Assembly (NCBI GenBank): GCA_007571275.1 | Contig: RKRS01000088.1 | Span: 1 to 5,440 of the forward strand | From: Dehalococcoidia bacterium | GTDB lineage: Bacteria; Chloroflexota; Dehalococcoidia; Bin125 | Length of the DNA: 5,440 nt | Reading direction: 5' to 3' | Shown here: one piece after another, positions 1 through 5,240 of the stretch | How positions within the stretch are numbered: position 1 is the first letter of the stretch | Layout: every line of letters starts with the position of its first letter | Translations under genes and position numbers: made by a program | Notes under the pieces: model-generated | Told to the model about the DNA's origin: nothing | The model's input: the letters and a program-made list of their open reading frames with translations, nothing else | Databases searched by the model: none

Positions 1-845
1 GTCCAGTCGTCCGACGCCCATCGTTCGCGCAGCCGATCACCGTCCGCCAGACGTCGGCAGACGACACCGATCAGGTGATCAAGCAGCTGATCGAGCCAAC
101 GGAACATGCCGAGCATCGATGCGTCAATCGCTTCAGCGGCGGCGATGGTCTGATTGGCGGACGCCTTCAGCGCCGCCAGCTTCTGCTCGGCGTCGGCGCG
201 CTCGAAGTTGGGATGGTTGATGATCAGGTAGATGTTGGGATCGTTAGCGAGCGGCAAGGCCGAGAAGTCTGACGACACGCCGATAGCGGCGGAGGCCAGC
301 GTCTCCGCCCAGTGAGGCAGGCCGCCGCCCGGCGCGATGAGCGCCGCGAGGCCGGGATCAACCGCCAACAGCTGAGTCTGAGCCAGGCGTCGCAGGCTGC
401 CCCGCGCATCGAGCAACGGCTCGCCCGCTTCGCCGTAACAGAGCGGCACGATGGTCGCAACGTGGTCGAGCAGCTCGGCGATGTACTGCGCGACGAGATC
501 AACGTGGAGCGGCGTGCGCTCGACCAGCTCGATAGTGAGCTTCTCCTCGACCGCGCCCACCGTACGGTTCTTCAGATCCTCCAGCGGAACCTGCATCGTC
601 TGCAGCGCGGCCACCAGCTTGGGGCCCAGCTGACGCAAGCGCACCGCCGCGTCAGTGAACGCGTCATCAGGTTCCAGGTAGGCCATGGCCTCAGACGGCC
701 ATAACCCGATCCCGAAGCGAATGTCGGGATTGGGCATCCGTGAGACGTCGCGCTCACGTCCGGCGGCGACGAAGGTACCGCGCGCCGGCATGTAGACGCC
801 GTGACGCTGCGGAGTCGTATCGGTTGCCAGGTCAGTAGCCGGCAT
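1..845 (-). CDS. Uncharacterised protein, C-terminus cut off by the left window edge
   Basis: An uninterrupted minus-strand frame runs from ATG at 845-843 to the window edge, giving 281 residues with no stop. I do not recognise the family. The N-terminal 45 residues look loosely structured. Residues 60-135 read as mainly amphipathic helix, 165-190 is Ala/Leu/Gly rich, and residues 201-215 carry a hydrophobic strand-like stretch (NDPNIYLIINHPNFE). A further Ala-rich helical part follows (216-265). No signal peptide, convincing membrane segment, metal site or nucleotide-binding motif is visible. The ATG lies inside the end of the upstream dehydrogenase gene (14-base overlap), which suggests translational coupling and a shared transcript. 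An in-frame ATG at 791-789 is a second possible start. GC-rich codon use matches the neighbours. That it is coding is well supported by the long open frame and gene overlap; the function is unknown. Confidence 0.8.
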   Translation of the reverse strand, partial: MPATDLATDTTPQRHGVYMPARGTFVAAGRERDVSRMPNPDIRFGIGLWPSEAMAYLEPDDAFTDAAVRLRQLGPKLVAALQTMQVPLEDLKNRTVGAVEEKLTIELVERTPLHVDLVAQYIAELLDHVATIVPLCYGEAGEPLLDARGSLRRLAQTQLLAVDPGLAALIAPGGGLPHWAETLASAAIGVSSDFSALPLANDPNIYLIINHPNFERADAEQKLAALKASANQTIAAAEAIDASMLGMFRWLDQLLDHLIGVVCRRLADGDRLRERWASDDW

Positions 846-1854
846 GGCGATCCACCACGTCCTGCAGCGGTTCGTCATTGAGGAACCGTCTCAGATTCTC
901 GGCGAACCGGCGCGCGGCCTTGCCGAAATAGTTGGGTTGCAATCCGCTGTTGTGCGGGGTGATGAAGAGGTTGGGCGCACTCCACAGCGAGTGCCCGTCA
1001 GGCAGCGGTTCCGGTGTGGTCACATCGGTGTAAGAGGCGCGCAGCTGCCCGCTCTCCAGCGCCGCTACCTGTGCGTCCCAATCGACCACGTCGCCGCGAG
1101 CGATGTTGATCAAGGCCGCTCCGGGCTTCATGGCGGCCAGTTCTTCCGCTCCGATCAGCTGGTAAGTCTCGTCGGTCAGCGGGACGGCGAGGATCACGTA
1201 ATCCGATTCCGCCAGCACGTCGTAGAGACGCTCGGGCGGCCAGACCAACGCGACCGAAGCAGGCGCATTCGCCGGCGGCGTTCCATCGCCCGAGGCGCGT
1301 CGTCTAATGCCAACCACACGCGCGCCAAAGGCATCGCAGAACCGCGCGATCTCAGCGCCAATCGCGCCGTAACCGATGATGCCAACAGTGGCGCCCTCAA
1401 GCGTTTCGGGATCCGATCGCGACCAGCGCGCCTGTCGCTGGGAATCGAGATGACCAATCATGCGCTTGGCGTCCATCAGCATGAAGGTGATCACCCACTC
1501 ACCGATCACTCGCGCCGCCAGCCCGGGCATCTTCGTGATGATCACATCATCACCAATCGGCCGATTGAGAATCTGATTCGCGCCAGCGGACGCCAACGCG
1601 ATCCACTCCAGCGCCGACGCCTCACCTGCCAGGTCGCCGCTGATGAAGGTGAACCAGATGCGGTCGCGCTGCTGGATTTCGACGCCTTCCTCGATCGCCG
1701 CGCCGGCGTCGACCTGGGGATGCTCAGGCTCGCGCAGATAGCGGAACAGATTCGGCGATGCGTTGTAGATCTCGATCCGTGGATCGACGGCGCGAATGAT
1801 GTCCAGCGCCGATTCCGGTACTGGCAAGAAATTGGCGATGTGAATCTTGTCCAT
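832..1854 (-). CDS. D-2-hydroxyacid dehydrogenase (NAD(P)-dependent, glyoxylate/hydroxypyruvate reductase-like)
   Basis: The 340-residue cytoplasmic protein belongs to the D-isomer-specific 2-hydroxyacid dehydrogenase family, which interconverts 2-keto acids and D-2-hydroxy acids. The N-terminal part (about 1-100) and the C-terminal tail form the substrate domain. The Rossmann dinucleotide motif is GYGAIG at 161-166. The three catalytic residues are in place: Arg253 in INIARGD, Glu282 in TTPEPLP and His301 in TPHNSG. The second beta strand ends VVGIRRRAS (R184-R186) with no acidic residue, which in this family usually favours NADPH. The substrate cannot be read from sequence. The frame could extend back to 1998, but that would run through tsaE and add a non-homologous Arg/Ser-rich leader. 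The ATG at 1854 gives a normal family N-terminus and sits 6 bases after a TATTCT box. The gene heads a leftward two-gene unit and diverges from tsaE. Confidence 0.93.
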   Translation of the reverse strand: MDKIHIANFLPVPESALDIIRAVDPRIEIYNASPNLFRYLREPEHPQVDAGAAIEEGVEIQQRDRIWFTFISGDLAGEASALEWIALASAGANQILNRPIGDDVIITKMPGLAARVIGEWVITFMLMDAKRMIGHLDSQRQARWSRSDPETLEGATVGIIGYGAIGAEIARFCDAFGARVVGIRRRASGDGTPPANAPASVALVWPPERLYDVLAESDYVILAVPLTDETYQLIGAEELAAMKPGAALINIARGDVVDWDAQVAALESGQLRASYTDVTTPEPLPDGHSLWSAPNLFITPHNSGLQPNYFGKAARRFAENLRRFLNDEPLQDVVDRHAGY

Positions 1855-1860
1855 GTACTC

Positions 1861-1866
1861 AGAATA
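1861..1866 (-). promoter_or_regulatory. Candidate -10 box (TATTCT) for the dehydrogenase unit
   Basis: Read on the minus strand, TATTCT is followed by 6 bases (gagtac) and then the ATG at 1854. If it is a -10 element, transcription would begin at or within a base or two of the start codon, giving a leaderless mRNA. No good -35 hexamer is seen at the usual distance. The proposal rests on the hexamer and its spacing, which recurs at other unit heads in the window. Confidence 0.5.
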
Positions 1867-1878
1867 CGCGCTCGGCGG

Positions 1879-1884
1879 TAAGCT
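1879..1884 (+). promoter_or_regulatory. Candidate -10 box (TAAGCT) for tsaE-tsaB
   Basis: TAAGCT is followed by 6 bases (gcgacc) and the tsaE ATG at 1891. The spacing equals that of the opposite-strand TATTCT box 12 bases away, so the 36-base divergent gap would carry two back-to-back promoters. No -35 match or clear Shine-Dalgarno site is seen, consistent with leaderless initiation. Confidence 0.5.
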
Positions 1885-1890
1885 GCGACC

Positions 1891-2445
1891 ATGACAAGCT
1901 TCACTGCATCGCTCAGTTCGCATTCGTCGCCTCTGCTGAGTCTGACCTGCGCTGACGCCGAAGCGACCCGCGCGGTCGGCGCAGCCGTCGGACAGCACGC
2001 GCCGGCGGGGACCGTCGTGTTGCTGCAGGGCGATCTCGGCGCCGGCAAGACCGTCTTTGCACAGGGAGTCGGTCGCGGCCTCGACGCGCCGACGGTTGTC
2101 AATTCACCCACGTTTGTGCTGGTCAACGAACATCTCGGCGGACGCCTGCCGATGCGTCACGCTGACCTCTATCGACTCGACGACGCCGATTTGATCGCCG
2201 AGCTGGGCCTCGATCAGGCGGCGGAAGGCGGGGTCCTGCTCGTCGAGTGGCCTGAGCGGGCAGCTGGCGCACTGCCCGACGACCACCTGCATGTCCAGAT
2301 CACTCCGCTCGAAGGTGAGATTTCCGAAGACGCGCTCGACGCCTCGCCGCGCGAGCTCGTCCTGACTGCCGTCGGCGAGACTGCGCGCTCAGTCTTGCAA
2401 CAGCTGTCCGAGCGGCTCGGACAGGTCGCCGAGGCGCCGTCCTGA
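1891..2445 (+). CDS. tsaE: tRNA threonylcarbamoyladenosine biosynthesis ATPase TsaE
   Basis: TsaE (formerly YjeE) is the small P-loop ATPase that resets the TsaB-TsaD complex making N6-threonylcarbamoyladenosine at position 37 of ANN-decoding tRNAs. The 184-residue protein has the Walker A motif GDLGAGKT at 47-54, the conserved switch-like NSPTF at 71-75 followed by LVNEH, HADLYRLDD at 90-98, and the family's Walker B-region LLVEWPER at 116-123. About 14 residues precede the usual family start and 30-40 extra residues follow the core. The C-terminus is Leu/Gln/Glu rich and holds a DNA inverted repeat. The stop overlaps the tsaB start by one base, so the two are almost certainly co-translated. 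The ATG at 1891 is favoured by the upstream TAAGCT box; no strong ribosome binding site is present. The identification is secure. Confidence 0.96.
   Translation: MTSFTASLSSHSSPLLSLTCADAEATRAVGAAVGQHAPAGTVVLLQGDLGAGKTVFAQGVGRGLDAPTVVNSPTFVLVNEHLGGRLPMRHADLYRLDDADLIAELGLDQAAEGGVLLVEWPERAAGALPDDHLHVQITPLEGEISEDALDASPRELVLTAVGETARSVLQQLSERLGQVAEAPS
2404..2424 (+). repeat. Perfect 9-bp inverted repeat near the end of tsaE
   Basis: CTGTCCGAG, loop CGG, CTCGGACAG form a perfect GC-rich hairpin in the mRNA that encodes QLSERLGQ at the TsaE C-terminus. It ends 20 bases before the tsaB ATG. There is no T-run, so it is not a standard intrinsic terminator. It could tune tsaB translation or transcript stability, or be a chance product of GC-rich coding. 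Confidence 0.45.
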
Positions 2446-3152
2446 TGGAGCTGTCGATTGACACGGTCGGCGAGCAATCCAGCGTCGCGGTCAGCGAACA
2501 CGGCCATGTGCTCACCGAGATCAGCTGGCGCTCAGGCCGCCGCCACACGCCATCACTGACCCCGATGATCGATCTTGTCTGTCGACAGACGGGCAATGTA
2601 GAGATCGTCAAGCGAGAGTTGGAAGCGGTCTTCGTGGACGTTGGGCCAGGAGCTTACGGCGGCATCCGCTCGGGCATGGCCGCCGCCGAGGGCCTGGCGG
2701 TCGCGCTCGATCTGCAATGCGTCGGCGTCGGACGGCTGGAGATCGAGGCCTACCAACATGCCGCGGGCGGACTCGCCGCCGCCATTCATCGAGCCGCGCG
2801 AGCGACCTGGGCCTGGCAGATCTTTTGGGGCCCGCTCGACCGCTGGCGCGAGCTTGAACCAGCGAGGACCGGAGGAACGTTCGAACTGCAGCGGGCGCTG
2901 GCCGACGCCAAGCGCTTCGCCGGTCGCGCGGGCGTGATCTGTGGCGAGCCGGACCGACTGGATGACGAAACGTCGTCGGCCCTGCGCGAGCAGGGATGGT
3001 CGCTCTCGCCGCTGTCGTTGAACGCCCGTCGCGCCGGCATTCTGGCCGAGCTCGGCTGGCGACGTCTGCAGAACGGTCATGGCGTACCGCCTGCCGCGCT
3101 GGAACCGCTCTACCTCCGCGAGCCTGCGATTGGCCCGCAACCGTCACAGTAG
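2445..3152 (+). CDS. tsaB: tRNA threonylcarbamoyladenosine biosynthesis protein TsaB (divergent)
   Basis: TsaB (YeaZ) is the inactive ASKHA-fold partner that dimerises with TsaD and recruits TsaE in t6A37 synthesis. The 235-residue length is normal. Visible family marks are the N-terminal strand with SIDTVGEQSSVAV (residues 4-16), the helix starting HTPSLTPMID at 34-43, and the GPG-type motif VDVGPGAYGGIRSG (64-77), where most homologues have GPGSFTGLRIG. An Ala-rich helix follows, and the C-terminal PLYLREPAI matches the usual P-x-YLR-x-P ending. The middle segment (about 110-150) lacks the DAR-type strand motif typical of TsaB and instead has ATWAWQIFWGPLDRW. The gene starts in the last base of tsaE, with GAGG (2431-2434) 10 bases ahead of the ATG. 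The tsaE linkage is strong support. tsaD, tsaC and rimI are not in the window. Confidence 0.88.
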   Translation: MELSIDTVGEQSSVAVSEHGHVLTEISWRSGRRHTPSLTPMIDLVCRQTGNVEIVKRELEAVFVDVGPGAYGGIRSGMAAAEGLAVALDLQCVGVGRLEIEAYQHAAGGLAAAIHRAARATWAWQIFWGPLDRWRELEPARTGGTFELQRALADAKRFAGRAGVICGEPDRLDDETSSALREQGWSLSPLSLNARRAGILAELGWRRLQNGHGVPPAALEPLYLREPAIGPQPSQ

Positions 3153-3201
3153 TCGCCCACGATGTGATCGATCCGACAACGACCGGCAGTCCCGCTCGCC
3201 A

Positions 3202-3207
3202 TAGGCT
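3202..3207 (+). promoter_or_regulatory. Candidate -10 box (TAGGCT) for ndk
   Basis: TAGGCT lies in the 102-base gap between tsaB and ndk and is identical to the hexamer before the final gene. A start site about 6 bases downstream (near 3214) would give a leader of about 41 bases carrying the ndk ribosome binding site. No clear -35 hexamer or terminator for tsaB is seen in the rest of this gap. Confidence 0.4.
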
Positions 3208-3244
3208 GAGACTGTGCACGAACCCACTGAGCATCGCAATTCCT

Positions 3245-3248
3245 GGAG
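3245..3248 (+). promoter_or_regulatory. ndk ribosome binding site (GGAG)
   Basis: GGAG is 6 bases before the ndk ATG, a standard Shine-Dalgarno placement. It fixes the start at 3255 and contrasts with the unit heads in this window that lack such a site. Confidence 0.75.
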
Positions 3249-3254
3249 CGTCCC

Positions 3255-3710
3255 ATGTCCACCGAACGCACTCTGGTGTTGGTCAAGCCTGACGGAGTCC
3301 AGCGCGGCCTGATCGGCCAGATCCTGACCCGTCTGGAGCAACGCGGACTCAAGCTGATCGGGCTCAAACTCATGCAGGTGGACGAAGCGCTCGCCAACCA
3401 ACACTACGCCGAGCACGTTGACAAGCCGTTCTTCCCGGGGCTACGAGACTTCATCACCTCCAGCCCGCTGGTCGCGGCGGCCTTTGAGGGCGCCAACGCC
3501 GTACAGCTTGTGCGCAACACGATGGGCGCCACCAACCCGCTCGATGCGACCCCAGGCAGCATTCGCGCCGACTTCGGCGTCGATCTCGGCCGCAACGTCA
3601 TCCACGGCTCCGACTCACCGGAGTCAGGCGAACGCGAGCTGGCGCTGTTCTTCGACCAGTCGGAGTTGGTCAGCTGGACACGGGACACCGAGGGCTGGAT
3701 CTACGAGTAA
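3255..3710 (+). CDS. ndk: Nucleoside diphosphate kinase
   Basis: Ndk transfers the gamma phosphate between nucleoside tri- and diphosphates by a ping-pong mechanism through a phosphohistidine, balancing NTP and dNTP pools in the cytoplasm. The 151-residue protein is full length. It begins TLVLVKPDGVQRGLIG, with Lys11 in the nucleotide-binding site. FFPGLRDFITSSP (59-71) is a slightly altered form of the usual phosphate-contact segment. GATNPLDATPGSIRADFG (91-108) contains Arg104, and NVIHGSDSPESGERE (114-128) carries the catalytic His117. The C-terminus ends in a typical WIYE. All catalytic residues are present. The gene has its own ribosome binding site, is separated from tsaB by 102 bases and converges on rsfS with a gap of 24 bases. 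Confidence 0.98.
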   Translation: MSTERTLVLVKPDGVQRGLIGQILTRLEQRGLKLIGLKLMQVDEALANQHYAEHVDKPFFPGLRDFITSSPLVAAAFEGANAVQLVRNTMGATNPLDATPGSIRADFGVDLGRNVIHGSDSPESGERELALFFDQSELVSWTRDTEGWIYE

Positions 3711-3713
3711 CTT

Positions 3714-3726
3714 GGAGATGGTCTCC
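3714..3726. terminator. Short hairpin between convergent ndk and rsfS (weak candidate terminator)
   Basis: GGAGA, loop TGG, TCTCC form a perfect 5-bp inverted repeat that takes up half of the 24-base convergent gap. It could serve both directions, but there is no T-run on either strand and the stem is short. Any terminator role is tentative. Confidence 0.25.
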
Positions 3727-3734
3727 GGTTGCTG

Positions 3735-4130
3735 CTACTCAACCCGCAGCAACGTATCGGCGCGCGACCAGAGGCCGTCCAAATCGTAGTAATCGCGCGT
3801 TTCGCGGTCGAAGATATGCACCACGACCGATCCATAGTCACAGAGCAGCCAGCCGCCTTCGGCGCCGCCTTCGCGACGGGGGAAATCAGCGTCGGGAACG
3901 TGTCGCAAGGCGTCCTCGAGCGCGCCAAACTGTCGCCGCGACGTCGCCGATGCGATCACGAAGTAGTCCGCGAGATCGGTGTGTGGGCCGACGTCAAGCA
4001 GCACGATCGCCTCGGCCTGGCGCTCGTCGAGCTGTTCGACGATTGCGCGAGCAAGCCGCTCGGCGTCTTCTCTGCTGGTGCGTATGGGACTTCGCGCGGA
4101 TTGGTCGGGTTCCGTCGCTGGAGTAGTCAC
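3735..4130 (-). CDS. rsfS: Ribosomal silencing factor RsfS
   Basis: RsfS (YbeB, DUF143 family) binds large-subunit protein uL14 and blocks subunit joining, lowering translation in stationary phase or starvation. The 131-residue protein starts with about 18 variable residues. The core is then clear: LARAIVEQLDERQAEAIVLLDV (26-47), TDLADYFVIASATSRRQ (51-67), WLLCDYGSVVVHIFDRETRDYYDL (94-117) and the closing GLW (119-121). These match the family's conserved aDYFVI, D-x-g-x-VVVH-x-F and yYdLe-x-LW blocks. The start is GTG at 4130, 7 bases after a TACCAT hexamer on the minus strand. The usual neighbours nadD or obg are absent. The gene converges with ndk and diverges from mnmA. Confidence 0.95.
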   Translation of the reverse strand: MTTPATEPDQSARSPIRTSREDAERLARAIVEQLDERQAEAIVLLDVGPHTDLADYFVIASATSRRQFGALEDALRHVPDADFPRREGGAEGGWLLCDYGSVVVHIFDRETRDYYDLDGLWSRADTLLRVE

Positions 4131-4137
4131 GAGTTAC

Positions 4138-4143
4138 ATGGTA
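4138..4143 (-). promoter_or_regulatory. Candidate -10 box (TACCAT) for rsfS
   Basis: On the minus strand TACCAT is followed by 7 bases (gtaactc) and the rsfS GTG. This repeats the TANNNT-then-start layout of the other unit heads, with one extra base. It lies in the 43-base divergent gap to mnmA. No equally good box is visible for mnmA on the plus strand; TTACAT at 4134-4139 is a poor match. Confidence 0.35.
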
Positions 4144-4161
4144 GCGCCAGAGCGCCAGATC

Positions 4162-4166
4162 AGGAG
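4162..4166 (+). promoter_or_regulatory. mnmA ribosome binding site (AGGAG) that decides the GTG start
   Basis: AGGAG is 7 bases before GTG 4174 and is the best Shine-Dalgarno match in the window. It favours this GTG over the in-frame ATG at 4138, which has no ribosome binding site and would add 12 non-conserved residues. Confidence 0.75.
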
Positions 4167-4173
4167 CGCGCCA

Positions 4174-5226
4174 GTGGCTGAACGAGTCGTGGTCGGCATG
4201 AGCGGCGGAGTGGATTCGTCCGTTGCTGCGGCGTTGCTGGTCGAGCAGGGATACGAGGTCATCGGAATCACGATGCGCCTCTGGACCGAAGCGCGGCCTG
4301 AGGATTACCGCGGTCGCAGCCAGTGTTGCGCGATTGAGGACATCGGCGACGCCCGCCGCGTCGCGCAGCGACTCGACATTCCGCATTACACGCTGAATCT
4401 GGAGCGTCCGTTCCGGAAGTTCGTAGTTGACCAGTTCATCGACGAGTACGCCAACGGCCGCACGCCCAACCCGTGTCTGAACTGCAACACATTCATCAAG
4501 TTTGACGCCTTCCTCGAGCGCGCCCGCGCGCTGGGCGCCGACTGGATTGCGACCGGCCACTACGCTCGTACGGCGCTCGACGCCGACGGCCATCCCCGAC
4601 TACTGCGCGGAATCGACGCGGAGAAGGATCAGTCGTACTTCCTCTACACGCTGAGCCCAGAGGCGCTGTCAATGACGCGCTTTCCCGTCGGCGGACTGCG
4701 AAAGGCGGACGTGCGCACCGTGGCTGAACGGCATCAGCTCGCTGTCGCTGACAAGCCAGAGAGCGCTGATATCTGTTTCGTGCCCGGCGGCGATTACCGC
4801 GCCGTCGTGGCGACGCGTGTTACGAACCGTCCAGGTCTGATGCTCGACACTGAAGGCAATGAAGTCGGGCGACATCGCGGCGTACAACACTTCACGATTG
4901 GTCAGCGCAAGGGTCTGCAAACCGGCGGTGGCGGCGAGCGTCGATTCGTCACCGCGATTGACGCTGAGACAAACACGGTGATGATCGGTAGCGCCGACGA
5001 TCTGCTGGTCGACCACATCACCCTCTCCGACATCCGTTGGTTGTCCGAGCCACGCGAACGGCTTGTGGTTCAGCTGCGCTATCGATCCCGCCCGCTCGCA
5101 GCTGAGTTGCACGGCGCGCAACTGCGCCTCATGCAATCCGCGCGCGCAGTGGCGCCGGGCCAGGCGGCGGTGTTCTACGACGGCGATGATGTGCTCGGCG
5201 GCGGAACCGTGGAGTCAGCTCGGTGA
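4174..5226 (+). CDS. mnmA: tRNA-specific 2-thiouridylase MnmA
   Basis: MnmA adenylates C2 of the wobble uridine in tRNA-Lys, -Glu and -Gln and inserts sulfur to give 2-thiouridine 34. The 350-residue protein from GTG 4174 is of normal length. The PP-loop is GMSGGVDSS (8-16), followed by GITMRLW (31-37) and the CCAIEDIGDARRVA segment (51-64) common in non-enterobacterial forms. TPNPCLNCNTFIKF (97-110) holds the first catalytic cysteine, Cys104. ATGHYAR (126-132), DQSYFLYTL (152-160) and SADICFVPGGDY (197-208) follow, with the second catalytic cysteine, Cys201. The C-terminal beta-barrel part begins near 217 and includes HFTIGQRKGL. Cys101 sits three residues before Cys104, where some homologues have Asp. 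A longer frame back to 3979 would overlap rsfS in antisense and is rejected. The identification is secure. Confidence 0.97.
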   Translation: MAERVVVGMSGGVDSSVAAALLVEQGYEVIGITMRLWTEARPEDYRGRSQCCAIEDIGDARRVAQRLDIPHYTLNLERPFRKFVVDQFIDEYANGRTPNPCLNCNTFIKFDAFLERARALGADWIATGHYARTALDADGHPRLLRGIDAEKDQSYFLYTLSPEALSMTRFPVGGLRKADVRTVAERHQLAVADKPESADICFVPGGDYRAVVATRVTNRPGLMLDTEGNEVGRHRGVQHFTIGQRKGLQTGGGGERRFVTAIDAETNTVMIGSADDLLVDHITLSDIRWLSEPRERLVVQLRYRSRPLAAELHGAQLRLMQSARAVAPGQAAVFYDGDDVLGGGTVESAR

Positions 5227-5228
5227 GG

Positions 5229-5234
5229 TAGGCT
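5229..5234 (+). promoter_or_regulatory. Candidate -10 box (TAGGCT) for the final gene
   Basis: TAGGCT starts 2 bases after the mnmA stop and is followed by 6 bases (cacgac) and the ATG at 5241. Hexamer and spacing match the tsaE head. GAGG at 5225-5228 lies 12 bases before the ATG, so a long-spaced ribosome binding site on a read-through mnmA transcript is the alternative. Confidence 0.45.
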
Positions 5235-5240
5235 CACGAC

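Noticed and set aside
70..95. Repeated GATC-containing steps near the left edge
   Set aside because: They encode Leu/Asp/Gln/His codons in a helical segment of the minus-strand protein, have no regular period and are not a repeat array.
312..704. 130-codon plus-strand open frame
   Set aside because: It is antisense and codon-in-register to the uncharacterised minus-strand gene. The minus-strand frame is longer, overlaps its neighbour like a real operon gene and has a balanced composition.
1533..1557. Near-palindromic GATGATCACATCATCA inside the dehydrogenase
   Set aside because: The symmetry is imperfect and lies mid-gene over repeated Ile/Asp codons; nothing suggests an operator.
844..1881. 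345-codon plus-strand open frame
   Set aside because: It is the antisense of the dehydrogenase, whose minus-strand protein has all family motifs. The plus-strand product is Arg/Gln/His rich with no recognisable domain, as expected for GC-rich shadow frames.
1855..1998. N-terminal extension of the dehydrogenase by 48 residues
   Set aside because: It would run antisense into tsaE, adds an Arg/Ser-rich non-homologous leader and ignores the TATTCT box and the normal family start at 1854.
2553..3234. Two minus-strand open frames of about 200 codons opposite tsaB
   Set aside because: tsaB on the plus strand overlaps tsaE by one base and has recognisable motifs; the minus frames are Arg/Pro-rich shadows.
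3979..4173. N-terminal extension of MnmA upstream of GTG 4174
   Set aside because: Most of it is antisense to rsfS and its sequence is Ser/Arg-rich shadow. The AGGAG site at 4162-4166 supports GTG 4174, and the PP-loop then lies at the usual distance from the N-terminus.
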